Positions 35,494 through 48,400 of a stretch of 64,000 nucleotides of DNA are shown piece after piece; the first letter of the stretch is position 1; every line of letters starts with the position of its first letter. Origin of the DNA: Rosa chinensis (lineage: Eukaryota > Streptophyta > Magnoliopsida > Rosales > Rosaceae); NCBI RefSeq assembly GCF_002994745.2, contig NC_037089.1:77276347-77340346 (forward strand), written 5' to 3'. Below the pieces are notes generated by a model that worked only from the letters and a program-made list of their open reading frames with translations, had not been told where the DNA came from and did no database searches. Both the position numbers and the translations under genes were made by a program.

Positions 35494-36717
35494 TTGGAGC
35501 CTAATTGACCGAGTTAGAATATTAAAGTCTTAGGATGATACTAATAGCTAATAAGATGATCTAATGTAACATAGAGCATTGATAATCTAATGTAACACGG
35601 AGCATCGATACATTATGTGTATTGTAGTACTGTAGTAGTTTCGCTGATTTGCAAGGAAGAATTGTTTGTAATTTTTGACAAAACCACTGCTTGTTAGTAC
35701 AAAGGTTAATATTGTTGCCATTTTCTAATTTCTATACAAAAGCTTTAGGCTCTGACTAGATTTGAAAGAAAGAGATTGAGGATCAAAGTTTTTAAAGCAC
35801 CTATCAACACCCCATCTGATCTTTGTGGAATTCTTAATGGTACATCACTCGGTGCATATCATAATATCTTTATTTCTTGATCGTATGTTGTCACTAACTC
35901 ACGATTGATGAACAACAAACTTCTTGCATTTGTGTTCTTTTATTTTCTGTTGTGCTTCATGGGCTGTGAATTTTATTACAGTTTATTTGAAAAGAAGACA
36001 TCTGGGTTTACGAAATTGATAGGCCGTTCGCAATCACCTGTTGTAGTTGAGTTAAAATTAATTTAAATTTGTGCATAATTTGTCACCTAAACCTATAATC
36101 CTATTCAAACACCTCTGGGCTTAAACTATTATCCATACCAGAGACCATTGATCAGTTGTTGATTGGTGCTACAAAGGGAGAGGCCGGGAGGGTTTTGTCG
36201 GAGGCTCTGGCTGAGCCCAATAGTTTTGATTAACTTGGGCCTATTCTTTGTCGGAACATTGATAAATACTTGGGCAGGCGGCTCATCTATTGACCAATAT
36301 TTAGCCCAGTCCAGTAAAGAAAATAATTTGCAGAAAATTGTCCTTAAACGTAACTGAAGATGGAAGTGCATGAACTTTGGGTGTCATGACTCATGAGAAC
36401 CCGATGACATAAATATGGTTAGTGATACAAAACGTAACGGAAGATCGAAATGCATGCATTTTGGGTGTCATGACTCATGAGAACCTGATGACATAATATG
36501 GTTAATGATACGTCGTAAATCATTCGAAGCTCGTGTGGAGGAAGATGATTTCCATAAACTTTTGAGTACAGCAAATTTGTAACCATACAATAAATATCGA
36601 TCTGGTGTTTGTCTAGTGCTTATTAGATTCCTAATTTCCTATTTAATCGTGTTTCAATAGAAGTCTTAAATACTAATCTCTTGGTTTCCTCCAAAAAAAA
36701 AAAAAAAAAAAAACCTA
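35494..36717. other. Intergenic
   Basis: No gene recognised. It holds an 84-bp tandem duplication (36347-36510, separate entry) and a run of A (about 36693-36713) just before the 6.9-kb element. Confidence 0.45.
36347..36510. repeat. 84-bp tandem duplication
   Basis: Two adjacent copies starting AACGTAACTGAAGAT (36347) and AACGTAACGGAAGAT (36431). They share TTTGGGTGTCATGACTCATG and GATGACATAA with a few substitutions. Confidence 0.85.
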
Positions 36718-37449
36718 ACTTTTGGGTAGGGCTGTCAATGGGTTCGTGTCGGGTCAAGGTATTTGTCGTATCACAAGAGACAAACCCAAACCCAACCCAT
36801 TTAATAATCGTGTCGAAAATTTAAACTCAAACCCAACCTATTTACTAAACGGGTTACCCGTTTCCAACCCGCTTAACCCATTTAATAAATAACAAATTAC
36901 ATATAAGTTATTGACAAAAGATGATTTAACAAATAAATCATCTAAAGATTGAATTAAACATATAAGGACTAAATCTTACAAATAAGGACAATGTGCTATC
37001 CACTTGCCACATGTCATGAGTTAATTTACCTTTTTATCCTTATCTACTTCTTTTGACTTCTAATCCCTTTATAAGGTTAAATATTACAAATAAGGACAAT
37101 CTGCTCTCCACTTGCCACATGTCATGAATTAATTTACTTTTTTACCCTTAACTACTTTTTTTGACTTTTTTTATTTATTTCTAATTCCTTTTATGTTACT
37201 TTTTTTTATTTTTTAGAATAATCACTTTATATTACTTTTTTTTTATATTACTTTTTTTCGTAACTTAGCTTTATCGATATTTTAAACTTTCCAAAATATC
37301 TTCAAAACTAGTTTTAGATACGAATATTTACCACATCAAATTTTCTAAATTTTAATTTAAGCAAAATATCCATTGAAATTTCCACAATTTTGAGGTACCA
37401 AAATTTTCTAAACTTCGTCTCACTAGTACATTTCCCAACACAAATCCCC

Positions 37450-38700
37450 TCTTCCGGTAATGCACTCGTCATCGCGTAATCCTGCTACAATACTTGTACT
37501 CGTGTTCTGCTACTGCACTCGTCATCGCCTAATCCTGCTACTGCACTTGTCATCCCCTAATCCTGCTACTGCACTCATACTCGTCAAGTTCTGCTACTGC
37601 ACTTGTCATTGCCTAATCTTGCTACTGCACTCGTTGCACTTGTACTCGTGTTCTGCTACTGCACTCGTCATCGCCTAATCCTGCTACTGCACTTGTCATT
37701 GCCTAATCCTGCTACTGCACTCATATTCGTCCAGTTCTGCTACTGCACTTGTATTCGTGTTCTGCTACTGCACTTGTACTCGTGTTCTGCTCCTGCACTC
37801 GTCATCGCCTATTCCTGCTACTGTACTCGTCCAATCTGATACAGTAGCACATAGCAATAATGAACAGCAGAAATAAACTTCAAATAAACACAGTTGCACA
37901 TAGCAATAATGCACTGCAGAAACAAACTTCACTTTAACACAGTAGCACATACCTTCAAATAAATTTCACAAATACAAGAAACTGCACACAGTAGCACATA
38001 AAATAAACTGCACAAAGAAACTTCAATTGAACACAGTAGCACATAGCAATAATAAACAGCAGAAATAAACTACAATTGAACACAGTAGCACATAGCTGCA
38101 GAAATAAACTTCAATTGAACACAGTAGCACATAGCAATAATGAACTGCAGAAACAAACTTCAATTTAACACAGTAGCACATAGCAATAATGCACTGCAGA
38201 AAGAAACTTCAATTTAACACAGTAGCACATAGCAATAATGCACTGCAGAAAGAAACTTCATATAAACTGCACACAGTTGCACATAGCAATAATGCACTGC
38301 AGAAACAAACTTCACTTTAACACAGTAGCACATAGCAAAAATGAACTGCAGAAACAAACTTCAATTTAACACAGTAGCACATAGCAATAATGCACTGCAG
38401 AAAGAAACTTCAATTGAACAGTAGCACATAGCAAAAATGAACTGCAGAAACAAACTTCAATTGAACAGTAGCACATAGCAAAAATGAACTGCAGAAACAA
38501 ACTTCAATTGAACAGTAGCACATAGCAAAAATGAACTGCAGAAACAAACTTCAATTGAACACAGTAGCACATAGCAATAATGCACTGCAGAAAGAAACTT
38601 CAATTGAACACAGTAGCACATAGCTGCAGAAATAAACTTCAATTGAACACAGTAGCACATAGCAATAATGCACTGCAGAAAGAAACTTCATATAAACTAG
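37450..38700. repeat. Minisatellites in copy A
   Basis: 37450-37835 is an array of variable units built on CTGCTACTGCACTCGTCATC. 37836-38700 is an array of about 48-bp units with core CAGTAGCACATAGCAATAAT, GCACTGCAGAAAGAAACTTC and AATTGAACA. CTACTG in the first set and CAGTAG in the second are reverse complements, so the two arrays can partly pair. Confidence 0.85.
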
Positions 38701-39130
38701 TCCATAGATGTTAATCCATAGATGATGGATAGCATGCTTGACCTGATCAGTGCAATGATGCAATAGCCTAACAAAACTGCAACCTTTTCACTTTTGCACA
38801 CTATTCTCATTAACACACCACCCAAATTCAACATTTGAAAATGGGATACAAAAATACATACTTTTTCTTGCGCTCCTTTCTTTTCAGACAGCCTCCCTAT
38901 TGCCGTCCGGATTTGGTATATCTAAAACTGATTCTTATGTATCATTTCCCAGATAAAATTTGAACACGAAAAACAATTATTCTAATATTATGAAAACCAA
39001 ATTCTGATCCATCCCAGAACCCTAGAGCCAAATGCAAAATCCAAATCACCAAATTCTAAATCTCAACCACAAAAATCCATATACCCAATTGAGAATTTGA
39101 AATACTATCAAACTCCAAATCAGAAACTAC

Positions 39131-39280
39131 CTCCAATTTATGAAGATGCTTATACATAGAAGAGTAAGCACATTTGACCGGATCAATCGAGCTTACACCT
39201 ATCTCCGTCTTGAGTCCCTCTTCTTCTCCTTCTGCGACTCTCTGATACTCAACGCTTTCCTCATCAAGCAGCACAATCAT
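39131..39280 (-). pseudogene. Unidentified exon-like segment, copy A
   Basis: A frame from ATG 39280 encodes 50 residues (EEGLKTEIGVSSIDPVKCAY, SSMYKHLHKLE) and ends at a GT donor (39130-39129, GTAGTTTC). The composition is protein-like. I do not recognise the family. It lies downstream of the ABIL exon on the same strand but does not match the next ABIL exon as I know it. It may come from a second gene. Confidence 0.35.
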
Positions 39281-39640
39281 GCCAATTGAAAATGAGAGCC
39301 ATTAAGCCACAAAAGTAGCAACAACAAAAAGCTTCACCAAACAATCAAATACAGCTACCTAAAGCCAATTTACGGCCTCTATTTCCAATCATTTACCAAA
39401 ATAAAGAGCATCACCTACACATCACAAGGCATTAACAACCAAGCAAGACTCGAAACTGCATAGATTCAACGATTTCAAAGCCAAAATCCACCGAACAAGC
39501 ATCAAATTCAATCAAACTACGAAATGCGTAAACCAGAACGAATCAAACCAATCAAAAACGAAATACTTATCAGATCCAATCGCAGACTCTCAGCCTCGCC
39601 CAAACATAAAAACTTGAATGGAAGCGTGGGAGAATGGAAC

Positions 39641-39733
39641 CTGTAAGGCCTTGACGAAGTTCTTGCTGCGCTCCATGGAAACCTCGTCTAAGGTCATGGC
39701 CGGATTGAGCGGCCGGGATTGCTCTAACTCCAT
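39641..39733 (-). pseudogene. Captured exon 1 of an ABI-1-like (ABIL) gene, copy A
   Basis: ATG 39733 opens a 31-residue exon ending exactly at a GT donor (39640-39639). Its peptide has PAMTLDEVSMERSKNFVKAL, the conserved N terminus of plant Abl-interactor-like proteins, subunits of the SCAR/WAVE complex that drives actin branching. The next expected coding (ELKNLRPQLY-type) is not found downstream. It is therefore a captured first exon with part of its flanks, not a gene. Confidence 0.65.
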
Positions 39734-40589
39734 CTCTTTTCGGTCATTCCGGCGATCAATGACTACCGAATTGAACAAAGTCCACAGAATTAAAGCATAT
39801 AATTACAGAGAGAAGTTGGATTTTGGGGTTGGGATTTGGTGAGAGTGGCATACGCGTAAATATTTAATCAAACTCAGTATTTTGGTCATTTTCTATTAAA
39901 ATTAGGAGTCTGGCTTGTATCATTTGATTTTTGAGCCTGGGCTCATGTCCTTATTTGTATAAATCTTTTTAAAAGTGAGTTTTCTGTATTTATATGTTTG
40001 GTCATGTGCTACTATGTAATTTTCTAATAAATAACAAATTACATATAAGTTATTGACAAAAGATGATTTAACAAATAAATCATCTAAAGATTGAATTAAA
40101 CATATAAGGACTAAATCTTACAAATAAGGACAATGTGCTATCCACTTGCCACATGTCATGAGTTAATTTACCTTTTTATCCTTATCTACTTCTTTTGACT
40201 TCTAATCCCTTTATAAGGTTAAATATTACAAATAAGGACAATCTGCTCTCCACTTGCCACATGTCATGAATTAATTTACTTTTTTACCCTTAACTACTTT
40301 TTTTGACTTTTTTATTTATTTCTAATTCCTTTTATGTTACTTTTTTTTATTTTTTAGAATAATCACTTTATATTACTTTTTTTTATATTACTTTTTTCGT
40401 AACTTAGCTTTATCGATATTTTAAACTTTCCAAAATATCTTCAAAACTAGTTTTAGATACGAATATTTACCACATCAAATTTTCTAAATTTTAATTTAAG
40501 CAAAATATCCATTGAAATTTCCACAATTTTGAGGTACCAAAATTTTCTAAACTTCGTCTCACTAGTACATTTCCCAACACAAATCCCCT

Positions 40590-41840
40590 CTTCCGGTAAT
40601 GCACTCGTCATCGCGTAATCCTGCTACAATACTTGTACTCGTGTTCTGCTACTGCACTCGTCATCGCCTAATCCTGCTACTGCACTTGTCATCCCCTAAT
40701 CCTGCTACTGCACTCATACTCGTCAAGTTCTGCTACTGCACTTGTCATTGCCTAATCTTGCTACTGCACTCGTTGCACTTGTACTCGTGTTCTGCTACTG
40801 CACTCGTCATCGCCTAATCCTGCTACTGCACTTGTCATTGCCTAATCCTGCTACTGCACTCATATTCGTCCAGTTCTGCTACTGCACTTGTATTCGTGTT
40901 CTGCTACTGCACTTGTACTCGTGTTCTGCTCCTGCACTCGTCATCGCCTATTCCTGCTACTGTACTCGTCCAATCTGATACAGTAGCACATAGCAATAAT
41001 GAACAGCAGAAATAAACTTCAAATAAACACAGTTGCACATAGCAATAATGCACTGCAGAAACAAACTTCACTTTAACACAGTAGCACATACCTTCAAATA
41101 AATTTCACAAATACAAGAAACTGCACACAGTAGCACATAAAATAAACTGCACAAAGAAACTTCAATTGAACACAGTAGCACATAGCAATAATAAACAGCA
41201 GAAATAAACTACAATTGAACACAGTAGCACATAGCTGCAGAAATAAACTTCAATTGAACACAGTAGCACATAGCAATAATGAACTGCAGAAACAAACTTC
41301 AATTTAACACAGTAGCACATAGCAATAATGCACTGCAGAAAGAAACTTCAATTTAACACAGTAGCACATAGCAATAATGCACTGCAGAAAGAAACTTCAT
41401 ATAAACTGCACACAGTTGCACATAGCAATAATGCACTGCAGAAACAAACTTCACTTTAACACAGTAGCACATAGCAAAAATGAACTGCAGAAACAAACTT
41501 CAATTTAACACAGTAGCACATAGCAATAATGCACTGCAGAAAGAAACTTCAATTGAACAGTAGCACATAGCAAAAATGAACTGCAGAAACAAACTTCAAT
41601 TGAACAGTAGCACATAGCAAAATGAACTGCAGAAACAAACTTCAATTGAACAGTAGCACATAGCAAAAATGAACTGCAGAAACAAACTTCAATTGAACAC
41701 AGTAGCACATAGCAATAATGCACTGCAGAAAGAAACTTCAATTGAACACAGTAGCACATAGCTGCAGAAATAAACTTCAATTGAACACAGTAGCACATAG
41801 CAATAATGCACTGCAGAAAGAAACTTCATATAAACTAGTC
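40590..41840. repeat. Minisatellites in copy B
   Basis: Same two arrays as in copy A (CTGCTACTGCACTCGTCATC units, then CAGTAGCACATAGCAATAAT units), with the same unit order, so the duplication postdates array growth. Confidence 0.85.
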
Positions 41841-42268
41841 CATAGATGTTAATCCATAGATGATGGATAGCATGCTTGACCTGATCAGTGCAATGATGCA
41901 ATAGCCTAACAAAACTGCAACCTTTTCACTTTTGCACACTATTCTCATTAACACACCACCCAAATTCAACATTTGAAAATGGGATACAAAAATACATACT
42001 TTTTCTTGCGCTCCTTTCTTTTCAGACAGCCTCCCTATTGCCGTCCGGATTTGGTATATCTAAAACTGATTCTTATGTATCATTTCCCAGATAAAATTTG
42101 AACACGAAAAACAATTATTCTAATATTATGAAAACCAAATTCTGATCCATCCCAGAACCCTAGAGCCAAATGCAAAATCCAAATCACCAAATTCTAAATC
42201 TCAACCACAAAAATCCATATACCCAATTGAGAATTTGAAATACTATCAAACTCCAAATCAGAAACTAC

Positions 42269-42418
42269 CTCCAATTTATGAAGATGCTTATACATAGAAG
42301 AGTAAGCACATTTGACCGGATCAATCGAGCTTACACCTATCTCCGTCTTGAGTCCCTCTTCTTCTCCTTCTGCGACTCTCTGATACTCAACGCTTTCCTC
42401 ATCAAGCAGCACAATCAT
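42269..42418 (-). pseudogene. Unidentified exon-like segment, copy B
   Basis: Identical in translation to the copy A segment at 39131-39280, offset by 3138 bases. Family unknown. Confidence 0.35.
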
Positions 42419-42778
42419 GCCAATTGAAAATGAGAGCCATTAAGCCACAAAAGTAGCAACAACAAAAAGCTTCACCAAACAATCAAATACAGCTACCTAA
42501 AGCCAATTTACGGCCTCTATTTCCAATCATTTACCAAAATAAAGAGCATCACCTACACATCACAAGGCATTAACAACCAAGCAAGACTCGAAACTGCATA
42601 GATTCAACGATTTCAAAGCCAAAATCCACCGAACAAGCATCAAATTCAATCAAACTACGAAATGCGTAAACCAGAACGAATCAAACCAATCAAAAACGAA
42701 ATACTTATCAGATCCAATCGCAGACTCTCAGCCTCGCCCAAACATAAAAACTTGAATGGAAGCGTGGGAGAATGGAAC

Positions 42779-42871
42779 CTGTAAGGCCTTGACGAAGTTC
42801 TTGCTGCGCTCCATGGAAACCTCGTCTAAGGTCATGGCCGGATTGAGCGGCCGGGATTGCTCTAACTCCAT
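42779..42871 (-). pseudogene. Captured ABIL exon 1, copy B
   Basis: Same 31-residue exon and donor site as at 39641-39733, offset by 3138 bases, with no amino-acid difference seen. Both copies keep an intact frame, but the rest of the gene is absent. Confidence 0.65.
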
Positions 42872-43600
42872 CTCTTTTCGGTCATTCCGGCGATCAATGA
42901 CTACCGAATTGAACAAAGTCCACAGAATTAAAGCATATAATTACAGAGAGAAGTTGGATTTTGGGGTTGGGATTTGGTGAGAGTGGCATACGCGTAAATA
43001 TTTAATCAAACTCAGTATTTTGGTCATTTTCTATTAAAATTAGGAGTCTGGCTTGTATCATTTGATTTTGAGCCTGGGCTCATGTCCTTATTTGTATAAA
43101 TCTTTTTAAAAGTGAGTTTTCTGTATTTATATGTTTGGTCATGTGCTACTATGTAATTTTCTATTTAATAAATAGGTCGTGTCATGTTGGATCAAATGAC
43201 TCATTTAAGGATACATTGCGACCCCATAAACTAAAAAAAAAAGTATAAATTCATTAAATTCACAAAAAAATCTAGAAGACGAAGAATATAAATAATTATA
43301 TATAATTAATAAATAATTAAATCAAATAATGATGAAGTAAAATATTTCAAATTGTCCAATCGTAGGATCAAATACTCCCAACATCCAAAATTTCAAGAAG
43401 AAGTATAACATAATCGGGTTATATGGGTTCATTTCGTGTTGGCGGGTTGACATGTGGCCAACCCATTTATTAAATAGGTCATGGCGGGTTGACCCGCGGC
43501 TGACCCGCTTTTTAATCGTGCGGTTCAACCCGCTTTATTTCGTGCGGGTTTCGAGTCGTGTTATCGGGTCGTGTCAGAATTAACAGCCATACTTTTGGGT

Positions 43601-45480
43601 GCTATAAACTCGTAAAATAGACTATTTAATTTCAAAACCTTGGCGAAGCTATCAGTTTAGCAGTGTTGTTATTCATTGGTCATAGTGGTAAATGAAATTC
43701 TTTACCCGGTACAATAGTTTTCTTACGATCATCAATTTCTCCTACTTTAATTTCAAGTTTGCAGGCTGAAATTGTCTACACCCCTACATTATACCCAGGT
43801 CCCGTCTCCCTGATGGTTAAACTTGACAACTAAATCGTTATACTTAGCAATCCTTGTACCCTACTATAAGCAATCCTTGTACCCTACTATAAGCCTAATA
43901 CTCTGAATTAAGTGCTCTGAATACTCCCTCTAAGCCTAATAGTTAGGCTAGGTAAGTTGAACTGTTAAGATTTAATTTGATATGTCAAATCTCAATAATT
44001 ATGGTTTGCCAAAAAGGTGACAAAGCACTGAAGCTGATCAAAAATGTTTTGAATGGATAAATGAAATAGTAATGGAAAAGGAACAAAACTTTTCCAAATG
44101 AAAGGTCTTTTAACAATTTTGCTGGAAATTATTCTATGCACCGACGGTACAAGTGACCCAACATTTATAAAATAATCTCAACCCTTGATATTTATTATCA
44201 ACTTTATTTTTAATAAACAAAAAGTGTATTTAATGTAATCTAACCATTCATTTATGTTGGTACAAGTGTACGGCGGTCGGTGCTCTGAATAATCTCTCCA
44301 ATTTTGCTAGTTAAGACTTTTAAATGAAAAATACAAAATCAACTCATGTGAAGAATCTAGTTAATATCAACAAAATAAAGCAAATTGTATAATCAATGCT
44401 ATAATTGCTATTTAAATTTAAACCAGAAAATAGTTAATGGATTCACTTGACAAAGACAGAAATGGGCCAGCTTAAATGGAATCTCCAATGTGGTCAACAA
44501 GATTATCAATTCTAATATCAACTTGTTTGAGGCTCCATCACAAAAAATCACCCCACTTCTAAAATCGGGAAATGTCTTAAACGAAACAATCTTACTCATG
44601 ACTTAGCTAACTAACCAATTAAATCTCAAAAACTTAAATACTCTACTAAATTAAAAATTCAATCTTCTATGTTTCAAGTAATTTTGTCCGGTTATAAAAT
44701 CGAACAATCCTAATAGTCCGAACGCTGAAAACCCCTCGCACACCTCACACACGTGTTTTTGATAGTTCCTACGAAATCCAAAACGTTTTGAAGTTGTCAG
44801 GAACCAACGAAAGCGCGCACAGAACGACACCCATAGAAAGGAAGGAAGGAACGTTGGGAGTCCCCACTCGGCCACCATTCCTACAATTCAATACAAGACA
44901 ATAAATGATCATCAGACCCGTAACATTTTTCAAAGACTCCATTTTCGCTTCTCCCCTCCCCTCAATAATTTGGATCACGTTTTCAATAACTTAGCCCTCG
45001 CATTTTGCCTACGTAGTATAGTATAAAAATCTCTGGCCGTCGGAGGCTTTGAGAGCAAGTCAACCCGTAATACCCGCCTTCCGCGTTTTCTCTCTACTTT
45101 TTGGATCCGAAAAAGCCTTCTGAATCTCCATTACCTTTATACATCCCATGTTTCAGATTCTCTTCGTCTTCCGAATCAAAGCTTAGCTGCTCAGATTGGC
45201 TAATGCTACAGCTCCCACAGGTCCTGCTCCAACTAAATTTCAACTCTTTTCTACATTTATGTTCACCATCAAGCTTAAAAGATTCCGCCTTTGAATTTTC
45301 CAATATTCGTTTTTTTTGTCTGCGTCCAATCCGAACAGAGTCTGTTTGACATGTGGAAATCATGCATCGAATGGATTTTGAAATTGCTTATAGGAGCACA
45401 GTTTTCCAGAAAAGGGGTGTCTTTTTTTTTTTTTTTTTTTTTATATATATGGAGTCTTGCTTATTAGGATTTTAAATAAT
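43601..45480. other. Intergenic and 5' leader of the kinase gene
   Basis: 43601-45000 is AT-rich with no recognised gene. 45040-45485 probably contains the 5' untranslated exon(s) and first intron of the diacylglycerol kinase gene: a T22-like run (45425-45442) is followed by an acceptor TTGCAG ending at 45485, 12 bases before the start codon. Confidence 0.5.
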
Positions 45481-45497
45481 TGCAGGTTTAGTCTGAA

Positions 45498-48400
45498 ATG
45501 GCCAACTCCAGCTCTCGGTCTGATTTCTTGAAGAGTTTCAAGATTCCCAAGTATGTACTTGAATCCGAATCAAAGCGCGATGGGAAGATTGTGATGAGCC
45601 CGAGTGTCCAGTTTTGGTGTTTATCAACTCCAAAAGTGGTGGTCAGCTCGGTGGCAATCTTCTTGTGACGTACCGTCAGCTCCTCAATGACTGGCAGGTA
45701 GGTTGTTAATGATGAGATGTTGTTAGATTTTTTTAGGGGTTGAATTTGTATTTTGGTTGCTGTTAGCTCATGTTGTAGCTGCATTTTTAGGTTTTTGATG
45801 TGGGGGAAGAGGCTCCGGATAAGGTGCTGCGCCGAATTTATGTCAATCTAGAAACGCTCAAGCGCAATGGGATAAATTTGCTACCAAGATTCAAGAGAAA
45901 CTGAGGATAATTGTGAGTCGAATTATATAAACAACATCAGTGGTGTGTGTGTGTTTTCTTGACCTTGAGGTGTTATCCTTGGTCTTTCTGACATGTGAAG
46001 CAAACTCTTTTTTAGGTTGCAGGTGGTGATGGAACTGCTGGATGGCTTCTTGGAGTTGTTTCTGATCTGAAATTAGCTCATCCGCCACCGATAGCAACAG
46101 TACCCTTAGGAACTGGAAACAATCTTCCATTTGCATTTGGCTGGGTATGTATTTCCTATCCTGAGAGCTTTGTGTGCTTGATTTTGCGTACATTTGGATG
46201 ACTGTTCGAGCTGTCATGTATGCAAATCGCACTTACCAGTAGGATTGCACTATCACTTGTCGAGATCCATATACAGAAAAAACGAGCAGCAATAGTATAC
46301 AAAAGATTCAGAAGACATGCATGTTTTAAGTTACTTCATAGATTCTCATGTTGTTCTTGTTACTTGAAGATGTGCAGTCAACAAGTTTCTCCATTTCTTG
46401 ATTTGACACATATCTTGCAGTAACCCTCAAGTAGCACTGCCATGTTTGAATTTGCTCCACTTTTAAATTTTTGAATAATAACACACACACACACACAGAT
46501 ATGTATGTATCAGGGGTAAGTAAAGTAGTGCAGCAATTGATTCCTCGACTTGTGCATGCATGACATTCTGTTTGGCTATTCCAGGGGAAGAAGAATCCTG
46601 GAACAGATCAACATGCTGTGGAGTCCTTTTTGCGTCAAGTAAAGGGAGCCAAGGAAATGAAGATAGACAGGTTTCACAATCAAAAATGATTCTTCTACAT
46701 ATTATTGATATTCCAAGTGCTCTAATTCACAGTACTGCTGCCTAGATAACGTAGATCTTATCATTTTGAATCATCTTCTAGGGAATGTATTCTTTATATT
46801 CTACCTGTCTCTAGATGATGAAGTTTTGAAGTATTAATTCTTCGACAAATTTTATTCATGCATCTCCCTTTTGTTTAGGCCAGTTATACATCTGCTTTGC
46901 AACTTTGACCATTACTCTATTCTAAGTAGATGGAAATTTTGATTTCGTTTTTCTTCATAATTATCTAGCTGGCACCTTCTCATGAGGATGAAGATTCCAA
47001 AAGGAGGTCCATTGGATCCCATTGCGCCTCTTGAGCTTCCCCATTCTTTGCATGCCTTTGGCCGTGTCTCTGACACAAACGAGCTGAACATGGTAACTAT
47101 CCTCCATCTCTATCACAGTTAAATTTGTTAAGCCAAAAGAACCAGTTCCATTGTTCCAAAGAGTAGCAGGCAGAGAAGTTAAGTTTGTTTGGTAACTACA
47201 TCAAGCTATCTTTTAGGATGTCTATTGTTTGATTTTTGCAGAAGAATGAATCTAATTTGGATAGACTTAAATTTATTGGTTTGAGTGCTAGCAACTCTCT
47301 GTTTTCAGTTGTAATGGAATCATTCTAAAAATTCCCTTCTGTGGTATTCCGAAGGTGTAACCTAGGCAATGAAAAAGGGGCACCCCTTGGTTCTTTTTCA
47401 GTTAGGAATCAAGTTTTACATAAATTGTTAAAGAAGTATCATGTCAATATGTTTCTTTGAAAAGCTTGATGTTTGAATGCTCTACACTATAGACAAGTAA
47501 CAATCTTGGTCTGTTCTTATACATGCAAATGTTGAATGCTTTTGCAGGAGGGCTTCCATACATTTCGTGGGGGATTTTGGAATTACTTCAGTATGGGTAA
47601 GAGTACTTCCCTTGGATTCTTTCATGTAGTTTGAAGTTTATGTGCAAACTTATCTGAGTCTTTCTAGTCACTATCTCCTTTTGTGAGTCCATTTAGTTAA
47701 ATCCCACCATAGACACTTGTCAGCAGTGAACTTTGCTTCAACTTATCTCTCTTTTTTCTTTCACGTATAAGCTGGCTAATTGCTGGTCACTATCCTCTTT
47801 TACTAAACTGTGTTCTTTTCTGAAGTTAACACTACTTTCTTATGGTTTTCTTAGGAATGGATGCTGAAGTATCATATGCGTTTCATTCAGAGCGGAAGTT
47901 GCATCCTGAAAAGTTTAAAAATCAGTTAGTTAATCAGGTATGCACTTCCTGCAAGTTCATTATGATTCAGGGAATCATGTAGCAACATGATAACAAATAT
48001 TTGACTTGGGCAAATTTATAATGTGTGCACAAACTCAAAGAGTATGATGCAACATCCACCATAGATGTTAAACAGAGCAGGTTTGAACTTAAAACATGTG
48101 CATGACTTGAAAGATTAATTGTTATGGATTCTTAAACTTGATCCTAATGCATCAGTAATGGCAATTATAAGAAATTCCTTTCAACTGATATGGGCTGGTT
48201 TGGAGAAACTTTCTGGCTTCGAATTCTGTTTTTCAGAAAACTGCTTGAATAAATCCTTTAAAGCATTCTTGTCATCCAGTATAACTGCATTTTGCACAGT
48301 GCATATTCTGATCTACTCTTTTTTGTTTTTTTAATCCTATATGCAGTCTACTTATGCAAAGCTTGGGTGTACACAAGGCTGGTTTTCTCCTTCCCTTTCT

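Larger units (their letters stand above)
36884..40025. repeat. 3.14-kb tandem repeat, copy A
   Basis: Copy A starts TAATAAATAACAAATTACAT and ends ACTATGTAATTTTCT. It matches copy B almost base for base. The differences noticed are single-base length changes in homopolymers. It contains 37460-37830 and 37830-38700 minisatellites and two exon-like minus-strand segments. Confidence 0.92.
40026..43162. repeat. 3.14-kb tandem repeat, copy B
   Basis: Second copy of the segment at 36884-40025, in the same orientation and directly abutting it. At 41618 one unit has AGCAAAATGAAC where copy A has one more A. At about 43070 a T run is one base shorter. The outer edges of the pair carry TTTAATAAATA on both sides (36881-36891 and about 43164-43174), which could have promoted unequal exchange. 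Confidence 0.92.
36728..43590. mobile_element. 6.86-kb DNA element with perfect 10-bp TSD
   Basis: ACTTTTGGGT flanks both ends exactly (36718-36727 and 43591-43600). The left end AGGGCTGTCAAT and the reverse complement of the right end ATGGCTGTTAAT are short imperfect inverted repeats. Both subterminal zones are rich in AACCCG/CGGGTT and GTGTCG words. The interior is dominated by a 3.14-kb segment in two tandem copies that carries host-like exons and minisatellites. No transposase was found. A 9-10-bp duplication points to a Mutator-like element; the short ends also resemble hAT derivatives, so the superfamily is open. Confidence 0.75.

Noticed and set aside
37836..38700. Regular repeats that resemble a CRISPR-like repeat-spacer array
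   Set aside because: The units are contiguous and vary throughout, with no unique spacers, and the DNA is plant nuclear; it is a minisatellite.
37460..41901. Cys/Leu-rich frames repeated in both 3.14-kb copies
   Set aside because: They are translations of the minisatellite units (period near 48 bp, a multiple of 3), not genes.
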